The translations under genes and the position numbers were made by a program. 64,000 nt of DNA, taken from Amorphoplanes digitatis. Lineage in GTDB: Bacteria; Actinomycetota; Actinomycetes; Mycobacteriales; Micromonosporaceae. The stretch covers positions 2,722,501 to 2,786,500 of the forward strand of contig NZ_JACHNH010000001.1 of assembly GCF_014205335.1 (NCBI RefSeq), read 5' to 3'. Shown in pieces: positions 44,301-54,750 of the stretch. The notes beneath the pieces are model-generated. The model had not been told where the DNA came from and made no database searches. It was given only the letters and a program-made list of their open reading frames with translations. Position 1 is the first letter of the stretch, and each line of letters opens with the position of its first letter.

Positions 44301-47300
44301 GCGTTCGTGGTGCTCGACCGGCTGCCGCTGACCACGACCGGGAAGGTGGACCGGCGGGCGCTGCCCGCGCCCACATTCGCCGGCAGCCGTGAACACCGTC
44401 CGGCGGGCACACCGCGGGAGGTGGTCCTGTGCGGGCTGTTCGCCGAGGTGCTCGGTGCGGCCGAGGTCGGCGCTGACGATGATTTCTTCGAGTTGGGCGG
44501 TGACTCGATCACCGCGATCCGCCTGGCCGGCCGGGCCCGGGAGGCCGGGCTCGTCCTGAGCCCCCGCGACGTGTTCACCGCGAAGACCGTGGCCGCGCTC
44601 GCGCGGGTGGCCACCGCACCGCAGGCCGCCGCCGAGGCCGTCAACGGCCCGCTGATCGTGCTCGACGACGAGGACCGGGCGGCGGTCGAGGCCCGCTTCC
44701 CGGCGGCCGGTGAGATCCTGCCGGCCGCACCGCTCCAGCACGGCCTGCTCTTCCACGCGCTCTACGACCGCGGCGACGGCCCGGCGGACCCGTACGTCGG
44801 CCAGATCCCGCTGATGCTGTCGGGCCCGGTCGACCCGCATCGGTTGCGGGCCGCGGTGGAGGGACTCGTCGCCCGGCACGCGAGCCTGCGCGCCGGTTTC
44901 GCGGTCTGCCCCGGCGGCGCGGTGGTGCAGGTCGTGGCGGACCGGGTGACGGTGCCGTGGCGCGAGCTCGACCTGTCGGCGAATCCCGGCGGGCTCACCG
45001 CGATGCTAGCGGCGGACCGGCTGGTGCGCTTCGACCCGGCGGCACCGCCGCTGGTGCGCGCGACGCTGGCGCGGCTCGCCCCGGATCGCTTTGCCTTCGT
45101 GCTGACCAGCCACCACCTGCTGTGGGACGGCTGGTCGATGGCGCGGGCGCTCGGCGACCTCTTCGCGCTGTACCGGGGCGAGTCCGGACTGCCGCCGGCG
45201 GTGCCGTTCCGCGACTACCTGGCGTGGCTGGCCGGCCGGGACAGGACGGCGGCCCTGGCGGCGTGGCGCCGGGCCCTCGCGGGCCTGGACGGCCCGACCC
45301 TGGTGGCGCCGGGCGCATCGGCGGGCGCCCTGCCCGCGCGGATCGCCGCCGGCCTGGGCGAGCGGGCGTCGGCCGGGGTGGCGGCCGTGGCCCGGGCGAA
45401 GGGCCTGACGCTCAACACGGTGGTCCAGGGCGCCTGGGCGCTGGTGCTGGCGCAGCTGACCGGCCGCTGGGACGTGGTGTTCGGGTCGACCGTGTCGGGC
45501 CGGCCGGCCGAGCTGCCGGGCGCGGCGGACATCGTCGGGCTGCTCATCAACACGATCCCGGTGCGGGTACGCATCGACCCGGCCGAGCCGCTGGACCGCC
45601 TGCTCGCCCGGTTGCAGGCCGAGCAGGCCGCGCTGACCCCGCACCACCACGTCGAGTTGCCGGCCCTGCGGCGCGAGGCCGGGCTCGGCGAACTGTTCGA
45701 CACCTCCACCGTCTTCCAGAACGCGCCGTGGAACGACGACGTCCTGCGCGGCGCCGGGCTCGACGTCGGCGTCCTCGACGACGATGCGCGCGGCTTCACC
45801 CACTACCCGCTGAGCCTCGACGTGCTGCCCGGCGCGGACCTGCGGCTGGAGCTCAGCTACCGCCCGGACCTGTTCGACGAGGGTTTCGCCCGGCAGGTGA
45901 CCGGCGGCCTGCGCCGGGTCCTGGAGACCTTCGCGGCCGACCCCGGCCGGCCCGCCGGCCACGTCGACCTGCTGCCGGCCGCCGACCGGACCCGGCTGCT
46001 CTCGGACTGGAACGACACGGCCCGCCCGCTCCCGGACGACACCGTCGTCGACCTGTTCGAACGTCAGGTCCGGGCCACCCCGGACGCGACCGCGCTGGTA
46101 CACGACACCCTCGCGCTCAGCTTCGCCGAGCTCAACGCCCGCGCGAACCGGGTCGCCCACCGGTTGATCGGCCTCGGCGCCGGCACCGACGACCTGGTGG
46201 CGGCGCTGCTGCCCCGGTCGGCGGACGCCGTCGTGGCAATCCTCGGCGTGCTCAAGGCCGGCTGCGCCTACCTGCCGATCGAGCTGTCCTGGCCGGCCGA
46301 GCGCATCCGCGCCCTGCTCGCCGACGTCGCCCCGGCGGTGGTGCTGACCGGCGGCGACGCGCCGGAGGCCGGCGGCGCCACCGTCCTGCCCGTCGAACGG
46401 GCCACGGCCGACGGGCCCGCGGACGACCCCCGGACGCCGCTGCGGCCGGGGCACCTCGCCTACGTGATTCAGACCTCCGGCTCGACCGGCCGGCCGAAGG
46501 GCGTGGCGGTCACCCACCGCAACGTCGTGGCCATGTTCCACGCGCAGAACGACGGGTACATGCGCGCGGCCGCCGCGGGCCGCCGCCTGCGGGTCGCGCT
46601 GACGTTCGGGCTGGGCTTCGACGCCGCCTGGGCCGACCTGCTGCGGATGATGGCCGGCCACGAACTCCACCTCATCGGCGAGGAGCTGCGCGGTGACGCG
46701 CAGGCCCTTATCGCGTACGGGAGAGAGCACGCCGTCGATTCGCTCAGCGTGCCGCCGCTGCACGCCCGGCAGCTGCTGGACGCCGGCCTGCTGAGCGCGC
46801 CGGGGCACCGGCCGAGGCTGCTGTCGCTCGGCGGCGACAAGGTCGACGAGTCGCTGTGGTGCGACCTGGCCGCGACCGGCGCCGAGGTCTACAACTTCTA
46901 CGGCCCCACGGAGTGCACGGTGGACTCCACCTGCGCCCACATCACGAGCGGGACCGGCACCTCCATCGGCCGCCCGATGGGCAACAAGCAGGCGTACGTG
47001 CTGGACCCGGCTCTGCGCCCGGTGCCGCCGGGCGTGACCGGGGAGCTGTACCTGGCCGGCGAGGGGGTGGCCCGGGGCTATCTCGGCCGGCCCGGGCTGA
47101 CCGCCGCCCGGTTCGTGGCCTGCCCGTTCGGCCCCGCCGGCGCGCGGATGTACCGCACCGGCGACCTGGCCCGCTGGACCGTGGACGGCGAGCTGGACTT
47201 CCTCGGCCGCGCCGACCACCAGGTGAAGATCCGTGGGTACCGGATCGAGCCGGGCGAGATCGAGACGGTGCTGCGTGCTCACCCGGCCGTCACACAGGCG

Positions 47301-50300
47301 GTGGTGCTCGCGAGGGAGGGACGCCTGGTCGCCTACGTGGTCGGCGAGGTGGAGGGCCTGCGGCGGCACGCGGCCGCGCTGCTGCCGGACTACATGGTGC
47401 CGGCCGCGTTCGTCGCGCTCGACCGGTGGCCGCTGACCAGCACGGGGAAGATCGACCGGCGGGCACTGCCCGCGCCCGCGTACGGCGCCGGCCGGGTACA
47501 CCGCCCGGCACGCACCCCGCGCGAGGAACTGCTCTGCGGGCTGTTCGCACGCGTGCTCGGCGTCGCCGAGGTGGGCATCGACGACGACTTCTTCGAGCTG
47601 GGCGGCGACTCGATCGTCGCCATCCAGCTGGTCACCCGGGCCCGGCAGGCCGGGCTCGCGTTCAGCCCGCGCGAGGTCTTCGCGGGCCGGACCGCCGCGG
47701 CGCTCGCCGCGCTCGCCGGCGAGGTACGCGACGACGCCGGGACACCGGCCGGGCCGCTCGTGGTGCTCGCGGACGACGAGCGGGCGGCCGTCGAGGCCCG
47801 CTACGAGGCCGTCGAGGAGATCCTGCCGGCCACGCCGCTGCAACAGGGCCTGCTGTTCCACAGCCTGTACGACGAGACCGACACCGACCCCTACCTCGTG
47901 CAGGACGCGCTGCTGCTCGCAGGCGAGCTGGACCCGCGCCGGCTGCGGGCCGCGGTCGACGCTCTGGTCGCCCGGCACGCGAGCCTGCGTGCGGGATTCG
48001 TGGTGTGCCGCGGCGGCGACGTCGTCCAGGTCGTGGCGGACCGGGTGACGGTGCCGTGGCGTGAGCTCGACCTGTCGGACGACCCGGGCGGACTGGCCCG
48101 GGTGCGGGAGGCCGACCGGGCCGAGCGCTTCGACCCGGCGGTGCCGCCGCTGATGCGGGCGACGCTGGCGCGGCTGGCGGCCGACCGGCACGTGCTGGTG
48201 CTGACGAGCCACCACCTGCTGTGGGACGGCTGGTCGATGGCGCGGGCGCTCGGCGACCTGTTCGCGCTGTACCGGGGCGAGCCCGCGCTGCCGGATCCGG
48301 TGCCGCTGCGGGACTACCTCGCTTGGCTGGCCGGACGGGACCGGAACGAGGCGCTGGGTGCGTGGCGGCAGGCGCTTCTCGGCCTGGACGGGCCGACCCT
48401 GGCGGCCGCGGGTGCGGACCTGCCGGCGGGGGTCTCGCCGGCGCGGGTGGCCGGAGGCCTGGGTGAGCGGGAGTCCGCGCGCGTGGCGTCCGCGGCCCGG
48501 GCCAGGGGCTTGACGCTCAACACGGTGGTGCAGGGCGCGTGGGCCCTGGTGCTGGCGCAGCTGACGGGTCGCTGGGATGTGGTGTTCGGGTCGACGGTGT
48601 CGGGCCGGCCGGCCGAGTTGGCGGGCGCGGCGGAGATCGTGGGTTTGTTGATCAATACGATTCCGGTGCGGGTGCGCATCGACCCGGCCGAGCCGTTGGA
48701 CCGACTGCTGGCGCGGGTGCAGGCCGAGCAGGCCGCGCTGATCCCGTTCCACCACCTCGACCTGCCGGCGGTGCGGCGGGAGGCCGGCCTCGACGACCTG
48801 TTCGACACCACCATCGCGTTCCAGAACGCGCTCTGGGGCGTCGAGTCGATGAGCTTCGGCGACCTCACGGTCGCGCCGCTCGGCAACGAGGACAGTGGTT
48901 TCACGCACTATCCGCTCAGCATGATCGTGACGCCGGGCGCGGAGCTGCGGTTCGAGATCAGCTACCGGCCGGACGTGTTCGACCGGCACCTGGTCCGGCG
49001 GGTGGCCGACCGGCTCGGCGGTGTCCTGGAGGCCTTCGCGGCCGATCCCGGCCGTCTCGTCGGCCGTCTTGATCTTTCGTCCGCGGACGAGCGGTCGTTG
49101 CTGGCGGGGTGGAACGACACGGACCGCCCGCTGCCGGACGCCACGGTGGTGGGGCTGTTCGAGCGGCAGGCGGCGCTCACTCCCGACGCGATCGCGGTGG
49201 TCCACGGGAAGGACGAGGTCAGCTACGCCGAGCTCAACGCGCGGGCCAACCGGATGGGCCGGGCACTGGCCGCCGCGGGTGTCGGCGCGGAAAGCCGGGT
49301 CGGGCTCGCGTTGCCGCGAGGCGTGGACTGGGTGGTCGCGGTCCTGGCGATCCTGAAGGCGGGCGGCGCGTACGTGCCGGTGGACCCGTCCTGGCCGTCC
49401 TCCCGGGTGGAGAACCTGCTTGCCGACACCGTCTGCGTTGTGGACCGCGGCTGGCCGGATACCGGGGACGCGTCGAACCTCGGGTTCCCGGTCATGCCGG
49501 GGAACCTTGCCTACGTGATGTTCACGTCCGGTTCGACCGGCGGGCCGAAGGGTGTCGAGGTCACCCACGCCGATGTCGCGGCCTTGGCGCGGGACGGCCG
49601 GTTCGGGGCGGGTCATGAGCGGGTGCTGGTGCATTCGGCGTTGGCGTTCGACGCCTGGACGTATGAGTTGTGGGTGCCGCTGTTGTCGGGCGGCTGCGCG
49701 GTGCTGGCTCCGAACGAGCCGCTGACTCCGGTGGTGGTGCGGGAGCTCGGGGTTACGGCGTTGTTCCTGACGACGGCGTTGTTCCATCTGTTCGCCGCCG
49801 ATGACCCGGAGTGTTTCGCCGGGTTGCGGGAGGTCTGGACCGGCGGTGAACAGGTGGACCCCGAGGCCGCCGCCAAGATCCGCGCAGCCTGTCCGAATCT
49901 AACCATTGTGGACGTCTACGGGCCGACGGAGACGACGACGTTCGCGACCGCCCACCTGGTCGCCCCGGGTCGCCCGGTCCCGTCGCCGTTGCCGATCGGC
50001 CGTCCGCTGGACAACACCCGGGCGTTGGTGCTGGATGGGGCGTTGCGGCCGGTGCCGCCGGGCGTGGTCGGCGAGTTGTATCTGGCCGGTGCCGGTGTCG
50101 CCCGTGGCTATCTGGGCCGGCCCGGGCTGACCTCGTCACGGTTCGTGGCCTTCCCGGGCGGTGGCCGGATGTACCGCACGGGTGACCTGGTGCGGTGGAC
50201 CGTGGACGGGGATCTGGTGTTCGTCGGCCGCGCCGACCAGCAGGTGAAGATCCGTGGTCACCGGATCGAGCCGGGTGAGGTCGAGACCGTGCTGCGTGCT

Positions 50301-50840
50301 CACCCGGCCGTGGCGCAGGCGGTGGTACTGGCGCGAGAGGGACGCCTGGTCGCCTACGTGGTCGGCGAGGTGGAGGGCCTACAGGAGCACGCGGCGGATC
50401 TTTTGCCGGACTATCTGGTCCCTGCGGCGTTCGTGGCACTCGACCGGCTGCCGCTGACCACGACCGGGAAGGTGGACCGGCGGGCCCTGCCCGCCCCGGT
50501 ATACGCCGGCAGCCGTGAACATCGGCAGGCGGGGACCGCGCGGGAGGTGCTGCTGTGCGGGCTGTTCGCCGAGGTGCTCGGTGCGGCCGAGGTCGGCGCC
50601 GATGATGACTTCTTCGAGCTGGGCGGCGACTCGATCACCGCCATTCGCCTGGCCGGCCGGGCCAAGGAGGCCGGGCTCGTCCTGACTCCTCGCGACGTGT
50701 TCACCGCGAAAACCGTCGCCGCGCTCGCATCCGTGGCCGTCGAGATCGAGCAGGACACGGGCCAGGATGCCCCACCCGAACCGCTCGTCACGCTCAGCGA
50801 CGAGGAGCGGGCGGAGATCGAAGCGCTGTGGGCCGAATGA
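41382..50840 (+). CDS. Nonribosomal peptide synthetase NRPS2: T-C-A-T-C-A-T-C-A-T
   Basis: 3152 residues. An N-terminal T domain without an A domain (Ser35 in [11 protein letters not shown]) is followed by three C-A-T modules. C active sites: HHILWDG (233), HHLLWDG (1244), HHLLWDG (2277). T serines: 1042, 2077, 3084. Each A domain has a TSGSTG loop and a GKxDRRAL C-terminal lysine motif. Pocket residues by eye: A1 and A3 both D-A-Y-F-W-G-V-T-F, close to the Ile-type code DAFFYGITFK; A2 D-A-A-S-S-G-F-V-D, unassigned. All C domains begin LPAxPLQxGLLFH, a D-donor-type signature, although only NRPS1 shows an E domain. There is no release domain. The protein ends in [18 protein letters not shown], which looks like the first residues of a T-C linker. 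ATG 41385 is an alternative start. Confidence 0.94.
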   Translation: MMDVREALLCELFAEVLDAPRPGIHDSFFELGGDSVSSVRLVAAARVRGLVLEYRDIFIGETVAALARAATEAVPEAGADAGGGPLVVLDDEDRTAIEARYPGAEEVLPAAPLQEGLLFHALATASAADPYVIQAPLELSDAVDPVRLRAALDGLVARHASLRAAFLVRREGGAVQVIAEHATVGWRETDLPDLAGFLAADRLVPFDAAVPPLLRATLVRLPAGRRVLVLTSHHILWDGWSMARALADLAALYRGEPALPDPVPLRDYLAWLAGQDRDAAVAAWGRALNGLDGATLVAPGAGPARGVLPARVAGGLGERASARVAAVARAKGLTLNTVVQGAWALVLAQLTGRWDVVFGSTVSGRPAELPGVADIVGLLINTVPVRVRIDPAEPLDRLLARVQAEQAALTAFHHVELPVVRRESGLGELFDTTIAFENFHQAEAPGDLWDTGVLRGEDPAQEGFTHYPLSLAVTPGAELRFDVSYRPDVFEEWFARGVAERLGGVLEAFAADPGRLAGSVELLSAAEHSLLASWNDTDRPLPDATVVELFERQVRLTPDAVALVHETGEVTYAELNARANRLGRTLVAAGVGAESRVGLALPRGVDWVVAVLAILKAGGAYVPVDPSWPSSRVESLLADTVRVISNVDQPDMGDASNLGCRIVPGNLAYVMFTSGSTGRPKGVEVTHADITALARDSRFEAGHERVLVHSALAFDAWTYELWVPLLSGGCAVLAPNGPLTPAGVRGHGLTALFLTTALFHLFAADDPECFAGLREVWTGGEQVDAEAAAKVRAACPNLTIVDVYGPTETTTFATAQVVAPGRPVPVPLPIGRPLDNTRALVLDGALRPVPPGVVGELYLAGAGVARGYLGRPGLTASRFVAGPAGARMYRTGDLVRWTAAGELVFVGRADQQVKIRGHRIEPGEVETVLRAHPGVAQAVVLAREGRLVAYVVGEVDGLREHAAGLLPDYLVPAAFVVLDRLPLTTTGKVDRRALPAPTFAGSREHRPAGTPREVVLCGLFAEVLGAAEVGADDDFFELGGDSITAIRLAGRAREAGLVLSPRDVFTAKTVAALARVATAPQAAAEAVNGPLIVLDDEDRAAVEARFPAAGEILPAAPLQHGLLFHALYDRGDGPADPYVGQIPLMLSGPVDPHRLRAAVEGLVARHASLRAGFAVCPGGAVVQVVADRVTVPWRELDLSANPGGLTAMLAADRLVRFDPAAPPLVRATLARLAPDRFAFVLTSHHLLWDGWSMARALGDLFALYRGESGLPPAVPFRDYLAWLAGRDRTAALAAWRRALAGLDGPTLVAPGASAGALPARIAAGLGERASAGVAAVARAKGLTLNTVVQGAWALVLAQLTGRWDVVFGSTVSGRPAELPGAADIVGLLINTIPVRVRIDPAEPLDRLLARLQAEQAALTPHHHVELPALRREAGLGELFDTSTVFQNAPWNDDVLRGAGLDVGVLDDDARGFTHYPLSLDVLPGADLRLELSYRPDLFDEGFARQVTGGLRRVLETFAADPGRPAGHVDLLPAADRTRLLSDWNDTARPLPDDTVVDLFERQVRATPDATALVHDTLALSFAELNARANRVAHRLIGLGAGTDDLVAALLPRSADAVVAILGVLKAGCAYLPIELSWPAERIRALLADVAPAVVLTGGDAPEAGGATVLPVERATADGPADDPRTPLRPGHLAYVIQTSGSTGRPKGVAVTHRNVVAMFHAQNDGYMRAAAAGRRLRVALTFGLGFDAAWADLLRMMAGHELHLIGEELRGDAQALIAYGREHAVDSLSVPPLHARQLLDAGLLSAPGHRPRLLSLGGDKVDESLWCDLAATGAEVYNFYGPTECTVDSTCAHITSGTGTSIGRPMGNKQAYVLDPALRPVPPGVTGELYLAGEGVARGYLGRPGLTAARFVACPFGPAGARMYRTGDLARWTVDGELDFLGRADHQVKIRGYRIEPGEIETVLRAHPAVTQAVVLAREGRLVAYVVGEVEGLRRHAAALLPDYMVPAAFVALDRWPLTSTGKIDRRALPAPAYGAGRVHRPARTPREELLCGLFARVLGVAEVGIDDDFFELGGDSIVAIQLVTRARQAGLAFSPREVFAGRTAAALAALAGEVRDDAGTPAGPLVVLADDERAAVEARYEAVEEILPATPLQQGLLFHSLYDETDTDPYLVQDALLLAGELDPRRLRAAVDALVARHASLRAGFVVCRGGDVVQVVADRVTVPWRELDLSDDPGGLARVREADRAERFDPAVPPLMRATLARLAADRHVLVLTSHHLLWDGWSMARALGDLFALYRGEPALPDPVPLRDYLAWLAGRDRNEALGAWRQALLGLDGPTLAAAGADLPAGVSPARVAGGLGERESARVASAARARGLTLNTVVQGAWALVLAQLTGRWDVVFGSTVSGRPAELAGAAEIVGLLINTIPVRVRIDPAEPLDRLLARVQAEQAALIPFHHLDLPAVRREAGLDDLFDTTIAFQNALWGVESMSFGDLTVAPLGNEDSGFTHYPLSMIVTPGAELRFEISYRPDVFDRHLVRRVADRLGGVLEAFAADPGRLVGRLDLSSADERSLLAGWNDTDRPLPDATVVGLFERQAALTPDAIAVVHGKDEVSYAELNARANRMGRALAAAGVGAESRVGLALPRGVDWVVAVLAILKAGGAYVPVDPSWPSSRVENLLADTVCVVDRGWPDTGDASNLGFPVMPGNLAYVMFTSGSTGGPKGVEVTHADVAALARDGRFGAGHERVLVHSALAFDAWTYELWVPLLSGGCAVLAPNEPLTPVVVRELGVTALFLTTALFHLFAADDPECFAGLREVWTGGEQVDPEAAAKIRAACPNLTIVDVYGPTETTTFATAHLVAPGRPVPSPLPIGRPLDNTRALVLDGALRPVPPGVVGELYLAGAGVARGYLGRPGLTSSRFVAFPGGGRMYRTGDLVRWTVDGDLVFVGRADQQVKIRGHRIEPGEVETVLRAHPAVAQAVVLAREGRLVAYVVGEVEGLQEHAADLLPDYLVPAAFVALDRLPLTTTGKVDRRALPAPVYAGSREHRQAGTAREVLLCGLFAEVLGAAEVGADDDFFELGGDSITAIRLAGRAKEAGLVLTPRDVFTAKTVAALASVAVEIEQDTGQDAPPEPLVTLSDEERAEIEALWAE
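42373..44602 (+). repeat. Module-1 copy of a near-identical NRPS2 C-A-T segment
   Basis: This stretch, from the C-domain [20 protein letters not shown] through the whole A domain to the end of the T domain, recurs at 48505-50728. In the A and T regions the offset is exactly 6126 bp (2042 codons), with long runs of identical DNA including third positions. The least similar part is around 43280-43370. Confidence 0.88.
48505..50728 (+). repeat. Module-3 copy of the near-identical NRPS2 C-A-T segment
   Basis: Partner of 42373-44602. A-domain pocket residues are the same in both copies. The A domain of the intervening module 2 is clearly different, so the identity reflects duplication or gene conversion between modules 1 and 3 only. 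C-domain sections are shared more widely. Confidence 0.88.
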
Positions 50841-50871
50841 CGCAGACCGAATCGAAGGGCAGGAGAAACCC

Positions 50872-51084
50872 ATGACAAACCCGTTCGAGAACGAGGACCA
50901 GTCCTACCTCGTCCTGGTCAACGACGAGGGCCAGCACTCGCTCTGGCCCGGCTTCGCCGAGGTGCCGGCCGGCTGGACCGTCGCACACGGCCCGGGCCCG
51001 CGCGACGCCTGCCTCGGGTACGTCGACGAGCACTGGACGGACATGCGCCCGAAGAGCCTGATCGCGGCCATGAAGGCACGATGA
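50872..51084 (+). CDS. mbtH: MbtH-family NRPS accessory protein
   Basis: 70 residues from the ATG at 50872 (SD AGGAG). Full family pattern: [33 protein letters not shown], and [17 protein letters not shown]. MbtH proteins bind A domains and raise their solubility and activity. It lies 31 bp after NRPS2 and overlaps the next gene by 4 bp. It may serve all A domains of the locus. Confidence 0.97.
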   Translation: MTNPFENEDQSYLVLVNDEGQHSLWPGFAEVPAGWTVAHGPGPRDACLGYVDEHWTDMRPKSLIAAMKAR

Positions 51085-51776
51085 AACCGACAGTGTTGAT
51101 CTGCCTGCCGTTCGCCGGGGCGGGCGCCTCGTTCTTCCGCAAGTGGCGGCGGTCGGCACCGGCGGGCCTGACGATCCTGGCCGTCCAGCTCCCCGGCCGG
51201 GAGGAGCGGTTCGCCGAGCCGGCGCACACCGACGTCGGGTCGGCGGCCGCCGCCCTCTGCCCCGCGCTGGTACCGCAGCTCGACGGGGCCGGCCGGGTGG
51301 TGCTGTTCGGCCACTCGCTCGGCGCCGAGCTGGCCTACGAGCTCACCTGGCGGCTCGTCGAGCGCGGCGTCGCCGTCGACCGGCTCGTCGTCAGCGGCGC
51401 ACCCGGCCCCCGCGATCGCGGCTTCGAACGGGTCGGCCACCTGGACGACGACGGCTTCATCGACGGGCTGCGCCGGGTCACCGGCTACGTGCACGGCGCC
51501 CTGGACCACCCCGGGATGCGCGAGATCGTGCTCCCGGTGCTGCGCGCCGACAACCGGATGCACGAGTCCTACGTCTCGGAGCACGACGGGCCGCTGCCGG
51601 TGCCCATCACATCGGTGCGGGGCCGGCGCGACGAGCTGGTGAGCGCCGCCGAGGCGCGGCAGTGGTCCGCCGAGACCGACGCGGGCTTCCGCTACGCCGA
51701 GGTCGACGGCGGCCACATGTATCTGACCGACTCGCCCGGCAGCGTCCTCGCCACGGTGGTGGGCCATGACGCGTGA
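51081..51776 (+). CDS. Type II thioesterase (first copy)
   Basis: 231 residues. Typical external thioesterase: [15 protein letters not shown] at the N-terminus, [11 protein letters not shown], nucleophile elbow GHSLGAE (Ser near 79), an Asp in RGRRDELV and His in VDGGHMYL. These enzymes remove wrong or stalled groups from T domains. The nucleophile is Ser, not the Cys of SyrC/CmaE-type aminoacyl shuttles. It overlaps mbtH by 4 bp and the P450 by 11 bp. Confidence 0.94.
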   Translation: MKPTVLICLPFAGAGASFFRKWRRSAPAGLTILAVQLPGREERFAEPAHTDVGSAAAALCPALVPQLDGAGRVVLFGHSLGAELAYELTWRLVERGVAVDRLVVSGAPGPRDRGFERVGHLDDDGFIDGLRRVTGYVHGALDHPGMREIVLPVLRADNRMHESYVSEHDGPLPVPITSVRGRRDELVSAAEARQWSAETDAGFRYAEVDGGHMYLTDSPGSVLATVVGHDA

Positions 51777-53040
51777 CAGATGCCCGATCCTGTCCGGCGC
51801 GCCGGACCTGGTGGACCCCGCCGTCCACTGCGGACCCGAGGCGCACGCACTGTTGCGGCGGCTGCGCGCCGAGGACGGCCTGCACTGGCAGCAGGTGGAC
51901 GCCGGCCGGGGCTTCTGGTCGGTCACCACCTACGCCGAGGCCGACGCCGTGCTGCGGGACACCCGGACGTTCACCTCCGAACGCGGCACGCTGCTCGATC
52001 TGCTCGGCACCGACGACCCGGCCGGCGGTCACCAGCTCGCCGTCACCGACCCGCCGCGGCACACCCGCCGCCAGGCGCGGCTCAAACGGGCGCTGACCAT
52101 CAAGGCGGTCGAGCGGCAGCGGGGCAGGATCCGCCCGCTGATCGTCGAGCTGCTGGCGCCGCTCGGCGACGGCGGCGTCTTCGACTTCGGCGCCGCGATG
52201 CTGGCGCTGCCGATGTGGGTGACCGGCACCATCATGGGCCTGCCGCGCGCCGACTGGGACTGGCTGACCCGGATCACCACGATGTGCATCGCCGCCGACG
52301 ACCCGGAGTACCAGCTCGCCGGCGGCCGGGAGGTCACCCTGAAACGTGCGCACCTCGAGCTCTTCGGCTACTTCCAGGACGTGGTGCGGCACCGCGCCGA
52401 GAACCCCGGCGACGACCTGCTCAGCGCCCTGCTGGCCACCCGCTTCGAGGGCAGGGAGATGACCCTCGGCGAGGCCGTCTCCAACTGCTACAGCCTGCTG
52501 CTGGGCGCCAACGTCACCACGCCGCACGCGCCGAGCTTCGTACTGGCCGAGTTCATCGGGACCGACGTGCTCGCCGACTGGGCCGCGCACCCCGAGCTCA
52601 ACCGACAGGGCTGCGCCGAGGCGCTGCGCTGGGCCTCCCCGGTCAACCACGTGATGCGGTACGCCACCACCGCGACCGTGGTGCGCGGCACGCCGATCGC
52701 CGCCCGGGACGCCGTGGTGGTGTGGCTCGGCTCGGCCAACCGCGACGAGCGGGTGTTCCCCGGCGCGGACCGGTTCGACATCCGGCGCCGGCCGAACAAG
52801 CACCTGGCGTTCGGCATCGGCCCGCACTACTGCGTCGGGCACAGCGTCGCGAAGGTGAGCCTCGACGTCCTCTTCACCGAGCTCCTGGGCCGCTACCAGG
52901 ACTTCGCGCCGGCGGGCCGGCCGGAGCGGCTGCTGTCCACCTTCGCGTCCGGCTACAAGCACGTACCGATCACCGCCCGCCCACGACGCGGCGGGCGCAA
53001 ACCTGGAGGCTCCCTTGTCGGACGAAATCGCGGTGCGTGA
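51766..53040 (+). CDS. Cytochrome P450, probably acting on carrier-bound amino acid
   Basis: 424 residues. Heme loop FGIGPHYCVGHSV with Cys about 356, EALRW (ExxR) near 285, and an I-helix segment LLLGANVTTPHAPSF in which the usual acidic residue before the Thr pair is missing. It is followed at once by a free carrier protein and a free A domain. This P450-PCP-A cassette is used in several NRPS pathways (for example novobiocin NovH/NovI) to beta-hydroxylate an aminoacyl-S-PCP. The last 26 bp overlap the carrier-protein gene, so its C-terminal tail (GRKPGGSLVGRNRGA) is dictated partly by the overlap. Confidence 0.92.
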   Translation: MTRDRCPILSGAPDLVDPAVHCGPEAHALLRRLRAEDGLHWQQVDAGRGFWSVTTYAEADAVLRDTRTFTSERGTLLDLLGTDDPAGGHQLAVTDPPRHTRRQARLKRALTIKAVERQRGRIRPLIVELLAPLGDGGVFDFGAAMLALPMWVTGTIMGLPRADWDWLTRITTMCIAADDPEYQLAGGREVTLKRAHLELFGYFQDVVRHRAENPGDDLLSALLATRFEGREMTLGEAVSNCYSLLLGANVTTPHAPSFVLAEFIGTDVLADWAAHPELNRQGCAEALRWASPVNHVMRYATTATVVRGTPIAARDAVVVWLGSANRDERVFPGADRFDIRRRPNKHLAFGIGPHYCVGHSVAKVSLDVLFTELLGRYQDFAPAGRPERLLSTFASGYKHVPITARPRRGGRKPGGSLVGRNRGA

Positions 53041-53257
53041 CGGCGCCGGCCGGATCGAGCTGGTGCGCGAGCTCTGGCTGGAGGTCCTCGGCCTGGACGA
53101 GGTCGCGGACGATGTCAACTTCTTCGAGGTGGGCGGCGACTCGCTGCGCCTGGTCGCGCTCGTCGAACGGATCCGGGCGCGGGCCGGGCAGCCGGTGCGG
53201 ACCATGGACGTGCTGCGCGCCAACACTGTACGGGCGCAGGCAGAGCTGATCGGATGA
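53015..53257 (+). CDS. Free-standing peptidyl carrier protein
   Basis: 80 residues starting at a TTG at 53015, chosen because GGAGG lies 5 nt upstream and the protein then matches a full T domain. Phosphopantetheine site Ser43 in FFEVGGDSLRLVALV. It overlaps the P450 gene by 26 bp and the A-domain gene by 4 bp. It should be loaded by the downstream A domain and present the residue to the P450. Confidence 0.92.
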   Translation: MSDEIAVRDGAGRIELVRELWLEVLGLDEVADDVNFFEVGGDSLRLVALVERIRARAGQPVRTMDVLRANTVRAQAELIG

Positions 53258-54750
53258 CCTCGCTGGACGGGCTCTTCCGGGCCACCGCCCGCAGGTTCCC
53301 GCAGCGGGTCGCGGTCCGCGACGGCACGGCCGAGCTGACGTACGCGCAGCTCGCCGCGGCCGCCGCCGAACAGGCGCGCGAGCTGCGCCGCGCCGGGGTG
53401 ACGCCCGGTGACACGGTCCTGGTGGGGCTGGCACCGTCGGTGGCCGAGGCGGTCGCCGTGCTCGGCACGGTCTGGGCCGGCGCCGCCTACGTCGGCGCCG
53501 ACCTGAGCCTGCCGGCCGCGCACCTGGCCCGCATCGTCGCCCGGTGCGCACCGGCCGCGGTCCTGGCCGGCGACCGGCCGGCCGTGGTGCGGAACATCCC
53601 GGCGGTCGCCACCTGGGAACCGTCGTGGGCGGGCGGCGCGGAGCCGCCGGTGGCGCCCGATCCGGAACGGCTCGCCTACGTGGCCTTCACCTCGGGCAGC
53701 AGCGGCGAACCCAAGGGCGTCTGCATCCCGCACCGGGCCGTCCTGCGGCTGGTCCGCGGCGCTCACTACGCGCGGCTCGGCCCGGGCGAGCGGATGCTGC
53801 GGCTGTCCCCGCTCGCGTTCGACGCCTCCACGCTGGAGCTGTGGGGCGCGCTGCTGACCGGGGCGACGCTCGAGGCGTACCCCGGCGCCCTGCCGGCGCC
53901 CAGCGAGCTCGGCGAGTTCCTGATCGACCGGGAGGTGACCGTCGCCTGGCTCACCGCGGGCCTGTTCCGGCTGTTCGTGGACTTCGCACCCAACGCGCTG
54001 GGCGGGCTGCGGCAACTGCTGACCGGCGGCGACGTGGTGCCGCACGAGCACGCGGCCCGGCTGCTCACCCGCCATCCCGGCCTGACGATCACCAACGGCT
54101 ACGGCCCCACCGAGAACACCACGTTCACCACCACCCACTCGATCTCCCGCCCGGAGGAGGTCGACGGCCCGCTGCCGATCGGCACGCCGGTGCCCGGCAC
54201 CCGGGTGTACGTGCTCGACGAGTCGGCGCGGCCGGTGCCGCCGGGCGAAGTCGGCGAGCTCTACGCCGCCGGCGACGGACTCGCGACCGGCTACCTGCGT
54301 GACCAGGCCGAGACGCGGCGGCGGTTCGGGCGCTTCTCGCCGGACGTACCGGAGCGCCTCTATCGCACCGGCGACCTGGTGCGGCGCGATCCGGCCGGCC
54401 GGCTGCACTTCCTGGGCCGCGCCGACGATCAGATCAAGCTCCGCGGCTACCGGGTCGAGCCGGGCGCGGTGCGCGCGGCGATCCTGGCCCACCCGGGAGT
54501 CCGTGACGCGCTGGTCTTCGCCACCGGGACCGACAGCGCCGACAAGCGACTGGTCGCCGCGGTGGTGCCGGCCGGCACGTACCCGCTCGACCCGGCCGTG
54601 GTCCGGTCCATGCTGGCCGACCGGCTTCCGGGCTACCTGGTGCCGACCCTGTGGGCGGTGGTCGACCGGCTGCCGGTGACCGCCAACGGCAAGGTGGACC
54701 GCCAGGCGCTGGCCGCGGTGGCCGGACACGCGGGGCAGGACAGGCCCTAG
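53254..54750 (+). CDS. Free-standing NRPS adenylation domain
   Basis: 498 residues with no C or T domain attached. Motifs: [82 protein letters not shown]. Pocket residues by eye are D-A-L-W-L-G-G-T-F, which agrees well with the classic valine-type code DAFWIGGTFK. It is expected to charge the adjacent carrier protein with Val or a similar branched residue for P450 hydroxylation, and may supply one of the A-less modules of NRPS1 or NRPS2. The stop codon shares CTAG with the convergent ftsX stop. Confidence 0.93.
   Translation: MTSLDGLFRATARRFPQRVAVRDGTAELTYAQLAAAAAEQARELRRAGVTPGDTVLVGLAPSVAEAVAVLGTVWAGAAYVGADLSLPAAHLARIVARCAPAAVLAGDRPAVVRNIPAVATWEPSWAGGAEPPVAPDPERLAYVAFTSGSSGEPKGVCIPHRAVLRLVRGAHYARLGPGERMLRLSPLAFDASTLELWGALLTGATLEAYPGALPAPSELGEFLIDREVTVAWLTAGLFRLFVDFAPNALGGLRQLLTGGDVVPHEHAARLLTRHPGLTITNGYGPTENTTFTTTHSISRPEEVDGPLPIGTPVPGTRVYVLDESARPVPPGEVGELYAAGDGLATGYLRDQAETRRRFGRFSPDVPERLYRTGDLVRRDPAGRLHFLGRADDQIKLRGYRVEPGAVRAAILAHPGVRDALVFATGTDSADKRLVAAVVPAGTYPLDPAVVRSMLADRLPGYLVPTLWAVVDRLPVTANGKVDRQALAAVAGHAGQDRP

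Noticed and set aside
45006-49787. 1593-residue minus-strand frame across NRPS2
   Set aside because: Antisense shadow of the NRPS modules; internal repetition mirrors the module repeats.
50640-50840. Thioesterase domain at the end of NRPS2
   Set aside because: Only about 60 residues follow the last T domain and they contain no GxSxG motif.
53254-54750. Free A domain as an acyl-CoA ligase
   Set aside because: It has NRPS-type motifs (GKVDRQAL, LGRADDQIKLRGYRVEP), a full amino-acid pocket and a coupled carrier protein.
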